From Bacillus sp. MUM 116 (lineage in GTDB: Bacteria; Bacillota; Bacilli; Bacillales; Cytobacillaceae): a stretch of 64,000 nt of DNA. Where the stretch lies: assembly GCF_001866655.1 (NCBI RefSeq), contig NZ_MLYR01000018.1, positions 62,001-126,000 of the forward strand, written 5' to 3'. The position numbers and the translations under genes are program-made. This document shows positions 1-7,326 of the stretch, one piece after another (position 1 is the first letter of the stretch; each line of letters starts with the position of its first letter). The notes below the pieces were generated by a model. That model saw only the letters and a list, made by a program, of their open reading frames with translations. It did not search any database and was not told the DNA's origin.

Positions 1-1
1 G

Positions 2-940
2 CTGAAGGCCAGTACAGGTGCTCCAAAAACCTACTGGGAATTATCCAGATTGGCCTACGATCTTGCGACAGCCAGGTTTATCGTGGTGGATGATTTTTAT
101 CCCATTGTTTATCCTCTAAAAATCAGGACTGGTGCCGATTTTATTCAATTATGGCATGCGGTTGGAGCATTTAAAACCTTTGGTTATAGTCGAGTTGGCC
201 GGCCGGGTGGCCCGGATCCCCATTCCAAAAATCACCGAAACTATACAAAAGCGATTGTCAGTTCGAAAAACGTGGCCAAGCATTATGCCGAGGGATTTGG
301 CATCAATGAGGATAAAGTGACCGCAACCGGTATTCCGAGGACGGATGTATTTTTTGACCAAGAATACCAAACAAATGTTAGAGAAGCGTTATACAGCAAG
401 TACCCATTCTTACGTGAAAAGAAGGTCATTATTTTTGCACCCACATTTCGTGGGGATGGCCAACAAAGTGCCTATTACCCGCTAGAATATTTGGATTTGA
501 AAAAACTTTACCATTCATTGCATGATGAATATGTATTTCTATTTAAAATGCACCCCTTTGTAAAGGAATATTGGGAAATTCCCAACGAATATAGTGACTT
601 TTTTTATGATTTTTCAGGGTATCGTGAAATCAACGACTTATTATTTATTTCAGATATCTTAATCACCGATTACTCTTCTGTTTGTTTTGAGTATGCTTTA
701 TTAAATAAACCAATGATTTTTTATTCTCCAGATGTAGAGGAGTATATTGAAACAAGGGATTTTTATTATAATTACTATTCGTTTATTCCTGGACCGTTAG
801 TAGGGACGATGGATGAATTAATAAAGATAATTCAATCCAGCCAGTTTGACATGGGTAAAATCCAATCTTTTGTGGAGTATTTTTTTGATCATACTGATGG
901 GAAATCAAGCAAACGTGTTGTAGAGCAACTTTTTAAATGA
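2..940 (+). CDS. CDP-glycerol glycerophosphotransferase family protein (5' partial)
   Basis: The gene starts before the window: the frame is already open at base 2 and the first visible codons (LKASTGAPKTYWELSRLAYD) are typical family sequence. 312 residues are visible. The TagB/TagF-type C-terminal glycerophosphotransferase domain shows a WHAVGAFKTFG motif, an APTFRG motif, a KMHPF motif with a conserved His, and ITDYSSVCFE near the end. Members of this family transfer glycerol phosphate from CDP-glycerol to a lipid-linked wall teichoic acid chain at the inner membrane face. The C-terminal half resembles that of the next gene (1076-3382), so the two are paralogues. Whether this copy also has an N-terminal GT2 domain cannot be seen. 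Family is certain; primer versus polymerase role is open. Confidence 0.9.
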   Translation: MKASTGAPKTYWELSRLAYDLATARFIVVDDFYPIVYPLKIRTGADFIQLWHAVGAFKTFGYSRVGRPGGPDPHSKNHRNYTKAIVSSKNVAKHYAEGFGINEDKVTATGIPRTDVFFDQEYQTNVREALYSKYPFLREKKVIIFAPTFRGDGQQSAYYPLEYLDLKKLYHSLHDEYVFLFKMHPFVKEYWEIPNEYSDFFYDFSGYREINDLLFISDILITDYSSVCFEYALLNKPMIFYSPDVEEYIETRDFYYNYYSFIPGPLVGTMDELIKIIQSSQFDMGKIQSFVEYFFDHTDGKSSKRVVEQLFK

Positions 941-1075
941 TTTTTACACATTTTTCTTAAAAAAGAGTGGATTTTTTTTAGGATATATTCTGAAAATATT
1001 TTGTGAAAATTATGCTAAGAATAAAAAAAAGTGGCTTTATTTAAATGGCGTTTTTTATAATAGAGGAGATTTTTT

Positions 1076-3382
1076 ATGACCAAACTTGAGTATATCACCC
1101 GACCGGATCTAAAAGATGTTAAGGTAAGTGTTATTACACCTGTTTATAATGTAGAGGAATATATTAAAGAAACATTAGATTCTCTTGTAAATCAAACTTT
1201 AGATCAAGTAGAAATTATAATGGTGGATGATGGTTCTAGTGACCGAAGCCCAGAAATTATTGAGGAATATGCAAACAAGTACAATAATATTGTGTTAATT
1301 AAACAAGAAAATTCGGGGCCGGGTGAAGCTCGGAATAATGGACTTGAAGCTGCTCGTGGTGAATTTATTAGCTTTGTTGATTCAGATGATTTGCTTCCTC
1401 CTGACTCATTAGAAATAATGTATAACTCTGCTCTAAAGGAACAAGCGGATGTCATTATTGGTACTTCTATGAGTTTTAATAGTCGAGAAACTTGGTTCAT
1501 TGCCAGTCATCTAAATAATGGTGTATACATTCGGGGGGAAAAGAATTTGGTTTTAAACCCCGAGTTATTATTTTCATTGGGACCTTGCAATAAGCTTTAT
1601 AGCTCGAACATTACCAAGAGTTTACGATTTCCAAAAGGGATTCATGTTACAGAGGATCAGCCATTTGTTATTGAAGCATATTTAAAAGCTAAAAAGATTT
1701 ACACCGTTGACAAAATTATATATAAATATCGGTCTAGAGAAACCGAAACGAATTTATCGCTATCCCAAATTGTACGAGTAAATTCGGTTAAAGTTTTGAC
1801 GGATATTTTTGCAAGTCTGCGTCTATCTGATGTTTTATGGGAAAAATACATCCTAAATTCTGTCACCCGTACAGATTTAAAGAAAAGCTACTATCACCGA
1901 ATAGTATCCGCTGATATATGGCCTGCAGTTCGAAGCGCGATTAGTAGCAAGGATAAAGATGTTCAAGTAAAAACTTTTAAGCTTGTCTTAGAATGGGTGA
2001 AGTCGTTAGATTCCAGGCTTTTTAACCAACTGCCGATATTGCATAGAATCATGACCTATGAAATTGCTGAAAGAATATTGCTCGTCACACCAGAAGCAAG
2101 AAAAATCTATGCAGAATGGTTAAAAGTAACGTTCCCATTATTAAATCCTGGTTCATTACATGCTTTAGAAATCTCTAAGAAAAAACCAGTCTTTTTAGCC
2201 GTTAAAAAAGCATGGAAGCGGAATAGTCTATTCCCGATTTTTTATTATCTGTCAAAGATAAGATTAAAGAAGTGGAAAACGAAGTTGAGAATGGCCTATG
2301 CTCGTCGAGTTGCTTTTTCATTTTTTAAATTACTCCCAGTTCAGAAGAAAATCACGATGGCGACAAATAAATTTCCAATGTTAACGGACTCGTTTAAAAA
2401 TATCTATGATGAGCTTGTGGAAAAGCGCCCGGATTATGTGGTTAAAGGGCATCTTAAGAAAAAACGAAATATGAAGGAATTTATAAAGCTTTATTATGAC
2501 ATTGCTACATCAAAGTATTTAATTTTAGATGATTATTATCGTCCTTTATATAAGCTAAAGTTGCCTAAACGGACGGAAGTGATTCAAATATGGCATGCAG
2601 CCGGCGCTTTTAAGAAATTTGGGCACAGTGCAGTAGGGTATCAGGAAAGTAATACACGAGAGTTTGAGAAGAATGCTCATCAAAATTATTCGAAAGCTGT
2701 TGTTACAAGTAAGGAAATCATTCCACATTATTCTGAGGCATTTGATATGCCGCAGAAAAATATTTATCCTCTTGGGTTAGCAAGAACAGACGTCTTTTTT
2801 AATCAAGAGACAATTGAATATGTTCGGAATAGATATTTAAGCACATACCCAATGCTTAAAGGTAAAAAAGTAATCACCTATGCGCCAACATTCCGAGGCG
2901 GACCCGGACAACGAGCCAGTTTTAACATTAAGTTGAACTTAACCAAAATGGCAAAAGAACTGTCGGACGAGTATATACTGGTGCTGAAGCTGCACCCATC
3001 TGTTACGAAAAATGTTCAAATTCCAGAAGCTGCCAAGGATTTTGTATTAAATTTAAGCAGTAATGATATTAATAATGTATTGATGATTACAGATATTTTA
3101 ATTAGTGATTATTCATCATTAGTATTTGAATTCTCTTTAATGGAAAAGCCAATGATTTTCTTCGCTTATGATTTGGAGGAGTATCTTGTGGATAGAGGAT
3201 TTTATTATGAATACTCGGATTTTGTTCCAGGTCCAATTGTTAAGACGACTGCTGAAGTAATTGAACAAGTTAAAGCAAATCAATTTGATTTAAAACGAAT
3301 TCGAAGTTTTAAAGAACGTTTCTTTGACCAACTGGATGGAAAATCGGCGGAACGATTTGTTGAAACCTTAATCGAACCATAA
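1076..3382 (+). CDS. Bifunctional GT2 glycosyltransferase / CDP-glycerol glycerophosphotransferase
   Basis: A 768-residue fusion. Residues about 15-230 are a GT2 (GT-A) domain with VITPVYN, VDDGSSD and the metal/nucleotide-binding DSDD at 102-105. Residues about 410-765 are a TagF-type glycerophosphotransferase domain with IWHAAGAFKKFG, APTFRGG, LKLHPSV and ISDYSSLVFE. ATG 1076 follows a GAGGAG ribosome site 7 bases upstream. The usual TagF of B. subtilis has a similar total length but, as I recall, no GT2 domain at its N terminus. One enzyme could therefore add both a sugar and glycerol phosphate, as expected for a polymer with sugar in the backbone or for polymer glycosylation coupled to synthesis. 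A terminator follows at 3432-3458. Confidence 0.9.
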   Translation: MTKLEYITRPDLKDVKVSVITPVYNVEEYIKETLDSLVNQTLDQVEIIMVDDGSSDRSPEIIEEYANKYNNIVLIKQENSGPGEARNNGLEAARGEFISFVDSDDLLPPDSLEIMYNSALKEQADVIIGTSMSFNSRETWFIASHLNNGVYIRGEKNLVLNPELLFSLGPCNKLYSSNITKSLRFPKGIHVTEDQPFVIEAYLKAKKIYTVDKIIYKYRSRETETNLSLSQIVRVNSVKVLTDIFASLRLSDVLWEKYILNSVTRTDLKKSYYHRIVSADIWPAVRSAISSKDKDVQVKTFKLVLEWVKSLDSRLFNQLPILHRIMTYEIAERILLVTPEARKIYAEWLKVTFPLLNPGSLHALEISKKKPVFLAVKKAWKRNSLFPIFYYLSKIRLKKWKTKLRMAYARRVAFSFFKLLPVQKKITMATNKFPMLTDSFKNIYDELVEKRPDYVVKGHLKKKRNMKEFIKLYYDIATSKYLILDDYYRPLYKLKLPKRTEVIQIWHAAGAFKKFGHSAVGYQESNTREFEKNAHQNYSKAVVTSKEIIPHYSEAFDMPQKNIYPLGLARTDVFFNQETIEYVRNRYLSTYPMLKGKKVITYAPTFRGGPGQRASFNIKLNLTKMAKELSDEYILVLKLHPSVTKNVQIPEAAKDFVLNLSSNDINNVLMITDILISDYSSLVFEFSLMEKPMIFFAYDLEEYLVDRGFYYEYSDFVPGPIVKTTAEVIEQVKANQFDLKRIRSFKERFFDQLDGKSAERFVETLIEP

Positions 3383-3431
3383 AAAAAGTTAATTCAGTCG
3401 TTTATTGCTTTGTTTTGTGACAATTTGCAGG

Positions 3432-3458
3432 AGGCAGGCTTTAAAAGTCTGCCTTTTT
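3432..3458 (+). terminator. Terminator after the GT2/glycerophosphotransferase gene
   Basis: Stem AGGCAGGCTT / AAGTCTGCCT with one mismatch and a short A-rich loop, followed by TTTT. It separates the upstream gene from the tagD promoter. Confidence 0.75.
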
Positions 3459-3495
3459 AGTTAACGAAATATGGCATATCTTCCAGCGACCTTGT

Positions 3496-3524
3496 TTGAA
3501 ATAACAAACAACTGGATTTATAAT
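3496..3524 (+). promoter_or_regulatory. Sigma-A-type promoter of tagD
   Basis: TTGAAA at 3496-3501 and a perfect TATAAT at 3519-3524, separated by 17 bases. The predicted leader of about 90 bases contains an inverted repeat CCAGGT (3552-3557) / ACCTGG (3584-3589). Confidence 0.6.
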
Positions 3525-3622
3525 AATGGTTAGGTTATTTTTAAGATTATTCCAGGTGTGGATTTCTAACATTTAAAGTTGTTACCTGGTTTTAGTATAA
3601 ACAAGGTAAGGAGTTGCTCGTT

Positions 3623-4021
3623 TTGAAAAAGGTATTAACTTATGGAACCTTTGATTTATTGCATATTGGTCATATTAACATTTTAAAGAGAGCAAAAGAA
3701 TTAGGGGATTTTCTTATTGTAGGATTATCAACTGATCAATTTAATATTGAAAAACATAAAGAAGCTTACCATAATTATGAGGATCGGAAACTAATTCTTG
3801 AATCCATTCGTTATGTGGATTTAGTTATACCAGAATATAGCTGGGACCAAAAGACTTTAGATGTTAATGAACATGATATTGATATCTTTGTGATGGGCGA
3901 TGACTGGAAGGGCCGATTTGATTTCCTTAAGGAGTATTGTGAAGTGATATACTTGCCGCGCACAAGTGGCATCTCCACATCAAAAATTAAGTCAGACTTG
4001 CATAGTGTGAAAAATGGTTAG
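3623..4021 (+). CDS. tagD: Glycerol-3-phosphate cytidylyltransferase TagD
   Basis: 132 residues, usual family length. It makes CDP-glycerol from CTP and glycerol 3-phosphate, the donor for the neighbouring glycerophosphotransferases. The nucleotidyltransferase motif HIGH is at residues 14-17, in GTFDLLHIGH, and the second conserved signature RTSGISTSKIK is near the C terminus. TTG 3623 is chosen over the in-frame TTG 3614: AAGGAG at 3608-3613 touches 3614 but lies 9 bases from 3623, and MKKVLTYGTFDLLH is the normal family start. The end overlaps the next gene by 8 bases, which implies translational coupling. Confidence 0.96.
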   Translation: MKKVLTYGTFDLLHIGHINILKRAKELGDFLIVGLSTDQFNIEKHKEAYHNYEDRKLILESIRYVDLVIPEYSWDQKTLDVNEHDIDIFVMGDDWKGRFDFLKEYCEVIYLPRTSGISTSKIKSDLHSVKNG

Positions 4022-5216
4022 AGAAATAATTATATCTATTTACTTGCTTCTGTTTAAATGTCTATTTGCCCTTTGCAATTTACTCCCTTTAAAGAATAAG
4101 GTCACGTTTGTCGTTTCATTCGGTGATAACAGTAAATATGTTTATCAAGAAATGTGCAATCAAAAGATTCCATTTGAAACAGTTTTTTTATGCAAAGGAC
4201 TATCTAAGCGGCACTTCCTGAGCTATAGAAATATCAAACTATTAACATTTGAATCGATTAATGTAATAGATACATGTAAATCTATTTATCATTTAGCGAC
4301 TTCTAAATATATTATTATTGATAATTATTTTGGTTTTTTAGCTGTAACAAATTTTAAGCATGATGTAGAATGTATTCAATTGTGGCATGCAGCTGGTGCC
4401 ATTAAGAAATTTGGGTTAGAGGATCAGTCAATCGGTACGCGAAGTAAAAGAGCAAACGAACGATTTTTACAAGTTTATGAAAAGTTCCATAAAGTTGTGG
4501 TAGGATCAGATGCAATGGCCGCAATTTTTAAAAATGCTTTTAACCTGGACGATCAAAATATATTAAGAACGGGGATTCCCCGCAGCGATTTTTTTTATGA
4601 CGTAAAGCTTAGAAATGATATCATTTTACAATTAATAAGCGAAAATGAAGACATTAAATATAAAAAGGTTATTTTGTATGCTCCAACCTTTCGGGATGGA
4701 CAATTGGATCAATTCAAGCTTCATCTTGATATAGAAAAGATGTACCATAAATTGCGTGATCATTACATTGTCCTGCTGAGATTACATCCTGCAGTCAAAA
4801 ATACAACAGATTTCGGTAAGAATTATCCCGGATTTGTTTATGATTATTCATCACCAAAGGTAAATATAAATGAACTCTTACTTGTTACAGATATTCTTAT
4901 CTCGGACTATTCCTCAATTCCTTACGAATTTTCTTTATTGAATAAGCCGATGATATTCTTTGCATATGATTTATTACAATATAAGAAGGAAAGGGGACTT
5001 TGGGATGATTTTCAAGAAATAGTCCCTGGTCCAGTAGTTTATAATACTGAAGAGATCATCAATATCATTTTAGAAAATAAATTTGATTTAGAAAAAATAA
5101 AGGAATTTTCAAAAAAATGGAATAAATATTCCAAAGGAAAATCTAGTGAAAATTTAGTTCATTATCTTTTTATGGAAGAAAAAATGTTGAATCTGGATCA
5201 ACAGAAAGCCTTATAA
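4014..5216 (+). CDS. TagB-like CDP-glycerol glycerophosphotransferase
   Basis: 400 residues. A hydrophobic N-terminal segment (about 5-25) anchors it to the membrane, as in TagB-type primases. It shows LWHAAGAIKKFG with H125, YAPTFRDG, LLRLHPAVK and LISDYSSIPYEFSL. TagB adds the first glycerol phosphate to the ManNAc-GlcNAc-PP-lipid linkage unit; TagF-type enzymes extend the chain. Being a single-domain protein of about 400 residues next to tagD favours the TagB role, but sequence alone does not exclude a polymerase. ATG 4014 lies inside the end of tagD. No terminator is seen before tagG. Confidence 0.88.
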   Translation: MVREIIISIYLLLFKCLFALCNLLPLKNKVTFVVSFGDNSKYVYQEMCNQKIPFETVFLCKGLSKRHFLSYRNIKLLTFESINVIDTCKSIYHLATSKYIIIDNYFGFLAVTNFKHDVECIQLWHAAGAIKKFGLEDQSIGTRSKRANERFLQVYEKFHKVVVGSDAMAAIFKNAFNLDDQNILRTGIPRSDFFYDVKLRNDIILQLISENEDIKYKKVILYAPTFRDGQLDQFKLHLDIEKMYHKLRDHYIVLLRLHPAVKNTTDFGKNYPGFVYDYSSPKVNINELLLVTDILISDYSSIPYEFSLLNKPMIFFAYDLLQYKKERGLWDDFQEIVPGPVVYNTEEIINIILENKFDLEKIKEFSKKWNKYSKGKSSENLVHYLFMEEKMLNLDQQKAL

Positions 5217-5348
5217 AATGATTACAATCCGATTAATTATGAATGAATAGAATTTTTATTTGATTTATGATACACTGGTTGGTGTTTCGAGGCACCTGGT
5301 ATCAAAGGATACGTTTTGTTATTATATCTTTAAGGAAGGATCTATAAC

Positions 5349-6155
5349 ATGAATTCAATGTTTACGGTCATAAGGGAACAGATTAATAGTTTTTATCTTA
5401 TTCGCAGACTATCCCTTTTCGAATTAAAAAGTACAAATAATAGTCATTACTTGGGCATGCTATGGGAAATCCTTAATCCAATGATACAAATTGGGATTTA
5501 TTGGTTTGTTTTTGGCTACGGTATTCGTAACGGCAGATCAGTTGATGGAACTCCCTATTTTTATTGGATGCTTGCTGGGATTTCAGTTTGGTTTTTTGTA
5601 AGTCCTGCATTTATGGAAGCTTCAAAGTCGATTTATACTAGGATAGCCCTTATTGCTAAAATGAGTTTTCCAATGAGCGTAATTCCTACTTATGTTATTA
5701 TCTCGAAGTTTTATCAGCATTTGCTATTACTTGTCATCATCTCGGCTATTTTTCAATTCTCAGGATTTCCAATCTCGATTTTTTATTTGCAAATCCCATA
5801 CTTTATGTTTGCAACCATCATGTTAGTGGTCTCGGTATCGTTAATTACCTCAACACTAGCCGTAATTGTTCGAGATGTGCAAATGATCGTACAGGCAATT
5901 GTGAGAATGCTGTTGTATTTAACTCCGATATTATGGACACCTGACAAATTACAGTCTGTTATTCATAATCTTATGAAGCTCAACCCTCTTTATTACATTA
6001 CTGAAGGGTACCGAGCTGCATTATTTGGACACTCATGGTATTTTATTGATCATATGAAGTATTCATTATACTTCTGGGGGCTTGTCCTTGTTTTATTATT
6101 TATTGGGTCCATGCTTCATTTGAAATTTAGAAATCAATTTGTCGATTACTTATAA
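5349..6155 (+). CDS. tagG: Teichoic acid ABC exporter, permease TagG
   Basis: 268 residues with about six hydrophobic segments, the ABC-2 permease type. It pairs with TagH to move undecaprenyl-linked teichoic acid across the membrane. The N-terminal amphipathic stretch (RRLSLFELKSTNNSHYLGML) and the NPMIQIGIYWFVFGYGIR segment are typical of TagG. ATG 5349 follows AAGGAAGGA. The gene end and the tagH start are close (tagH ATG at 6175, 19 bases after the stop), so the two are one transcript. A hairpin in the leader at about 5267-5304 (GATAC...GTATC, GGTG...CACC) may be regulatory. Confidence 0.93.
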   Translation: MNSMFTVIREQINSFYLIRRLSLFELKSTNNSHYLGMLWEILNPMIQIGIYWFVFGYGIRNGRSVDGTPYFYWMLAGISVWFFVSPAFMEASKSIYTRIALIAKMSFPMSVIPTYVIISKFYQHLLLLVIISAIFQFSGFPISIFYLQIPYFMFATIMLVVSVSLITSTLAVIVRDVQMIVQAIVRMLLYLTPILWTPDKLQSVIHNLMKLNPLYYITEGYRAALFGHSWYFIDHMKYSLYFWGLVLVLLFIGSMLHLKFRNQFVDYL

Positions 6156-6174
6156 AAGTGGAAGTGATTTAATC

Positions 6175-6981
6175 ATGAAAACTGTTACTGTTGAAAATGT
6201 ATCTAAAAATTATAAAATGTATAATCGAACGTCCGATAAGCTATTAGATATCATTTTACCAGGTGGATATGGCGAAGATTTTTTTGCTTTACAAAATATC
6301 AGCTTTACTGCTGAAAAAGGCGACGTTATTGGATTAATAGGTGTGAACGGTTCCGGTAAATCAACACTTTCCAATATAATTGCTGGAGTTGTTCCTCCTA
6401 CAACTGGCACTGTTGAAACAGTCGGCCAAACAGCTTTGATAGCGATTGCTGCAGGGTTGAACAATAATTTGACAGGCAGAGAGAATATAGAATTAAAATG
6501 TTTAATGCTTGGCTTCAGTAAGAAGGAAATTCGTCAATTGGAGCCTGAAATTATTGACTTTTCCGAGTTAGGGAGATTCATTGATCAGCCTGTTAAAACC
6601 TATTCAAGCGGGATGAAGTCCCGTCTTGGTTTTGCTATTTCGGTAACAGTTGACCCGGATATTCTTATCATTGACGAGGCATTATCTGTTGGCGACCAAG
6701 CTTTTGCTGAAAAATCCAGACAAAAAATGGAGAGCTTTAAGCAAAAAGGGAAAACAATCTTTTTTGTCAGCCATGCAATTGGACAAATTAAGGAATTTTG
6801 TGAGAAAGCTCTGTGGCTGGAATACGGCCAAATCCGAGCATTCGGTTCAACTGAAGAAGTGGTTCCACTATACGAAAAGTTTCTAAAAGAATATAAAGCA
6901 ATGTCTAAAGAAGAGCAGCAAAGATTTAGGGAAAATGCTATGCAAAGGCAAGGACGCCTTACATTAAGTCCCGCAAAATAG
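6175..6981 (+). CDS. tagH: Teichoic acid ABC exporter, ATPase TagH (short form)
   Basis: 268 residues. Walker A GVNGSGKS at 56-63, ABC signature YSSGMKSR, Walker B DILIIDEAL and the switch His in FFVSHA. The GQTALIAIAAGLNNN region is the TagH hallmark. ATG 6175 (MKTVTVENVSKNY) is chosen over the in-frame TTG 6139 because GGAAGTGAT sits just upstream and 6139 lies inside tagG. B. subtilis TagH is about 527 residues, with a transmembrane helix and an extracellular SH3 domain after the ATPase; here the protein ends soon after the ATPase. Two SH3-rich secreted proteins follow directly. Confidence 0.93.
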   Translation: MKTVTVENVSKNYKMYNRTSDKLLDIILPGGYGEDFFALQNISFTAEKGDVIGLIGVNGSGKSTLSNIIAGVVPPTTGTVETVGQTALIAIAAGLNNNLTGRENIELKCLMLGFSKKEIRQLEPEIIDFSELGRFIDQPVKTYSSGMKSRLGFAISVTVDPDILIIDEALSVGDQAFAEKSRQKMESFKQKGKTIFFVSHAIGQIKEFCEKALWLEYGQIRAFGSTEEVVPLYEKFLKEYKAMSKEEQQRFRENAMQRQGRLTLSPAK

Positions 6982-6988
6982 GAAATAG

Positions 6989-7018
6989 ACACCTGTTACA
7001 TTTGTAACGGGTGTTTTA
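6989..7018 (+). terminator. Terminator of the tagGH operon
   Basis: Stem ACACCTGTTAC (6989-6999) / GTAACGGGTGT (7004-7014), loop ATTT, then TTTATT. One G-T pair. Confidence 0.8.
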
Positions 7019-7040
7019 TTCGAAGATAATAATGTATAAA

Positions 7041-7078
7041 ATGAAAATACCACGGCCTTTTGGGCTGTGGTATTTTCA
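7041..7078. terminator. Second, near-perfect palindromic hairpin after tagH
   Basis: Arms of about 17 bases: ATGAAAATACCACGGCC at 7041-7057, then TTTT, then GGGCTGTGGTATTTTCAT. The loop is short. It could stop transcription in both directions or protect the mRNA end; it follows the first terminator by 25 bases. Confidence 0.6.
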
Positions 7079-7326
7079 TTTTGTGGAGAGAGGAATATTC
7101 TTATAGAGCTCTTTTTTGATAAATACCAATTTTCTTAATGGTTGACTAGGACTAAAACAGGTGCATATTGGATACTTTACCCGATTTTTCTACCCTAGAA
7201 AGGTTTTTCCAAAATACTATTTAAATCTATCTATGAATAAGAGATAATAATAGTATTGTAGAAAATTGCAGTTTAATAGAAGGTTTTGGCGAAAAATGGT
7301 TCAAAAAACTACAGAGGTGTTAAACA

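Larger units (their letters stand above)
6982..7326. other. 345-base intergenic region between tagH and the first glucosaminidase gene
   Basis: Holds the two hairpins listed separately, then AT-rich sequence with a 9-bp inverted repeat AATACTATT (7213-7221) / AATAGTATT (7249-7257) and a GATAAT hexamer between the arms (7244-7249), a possible regulated promoter. AGAGGTG before ATG 7327 is the ribosome site. No coding potential is seen. Confidence 0.5.
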
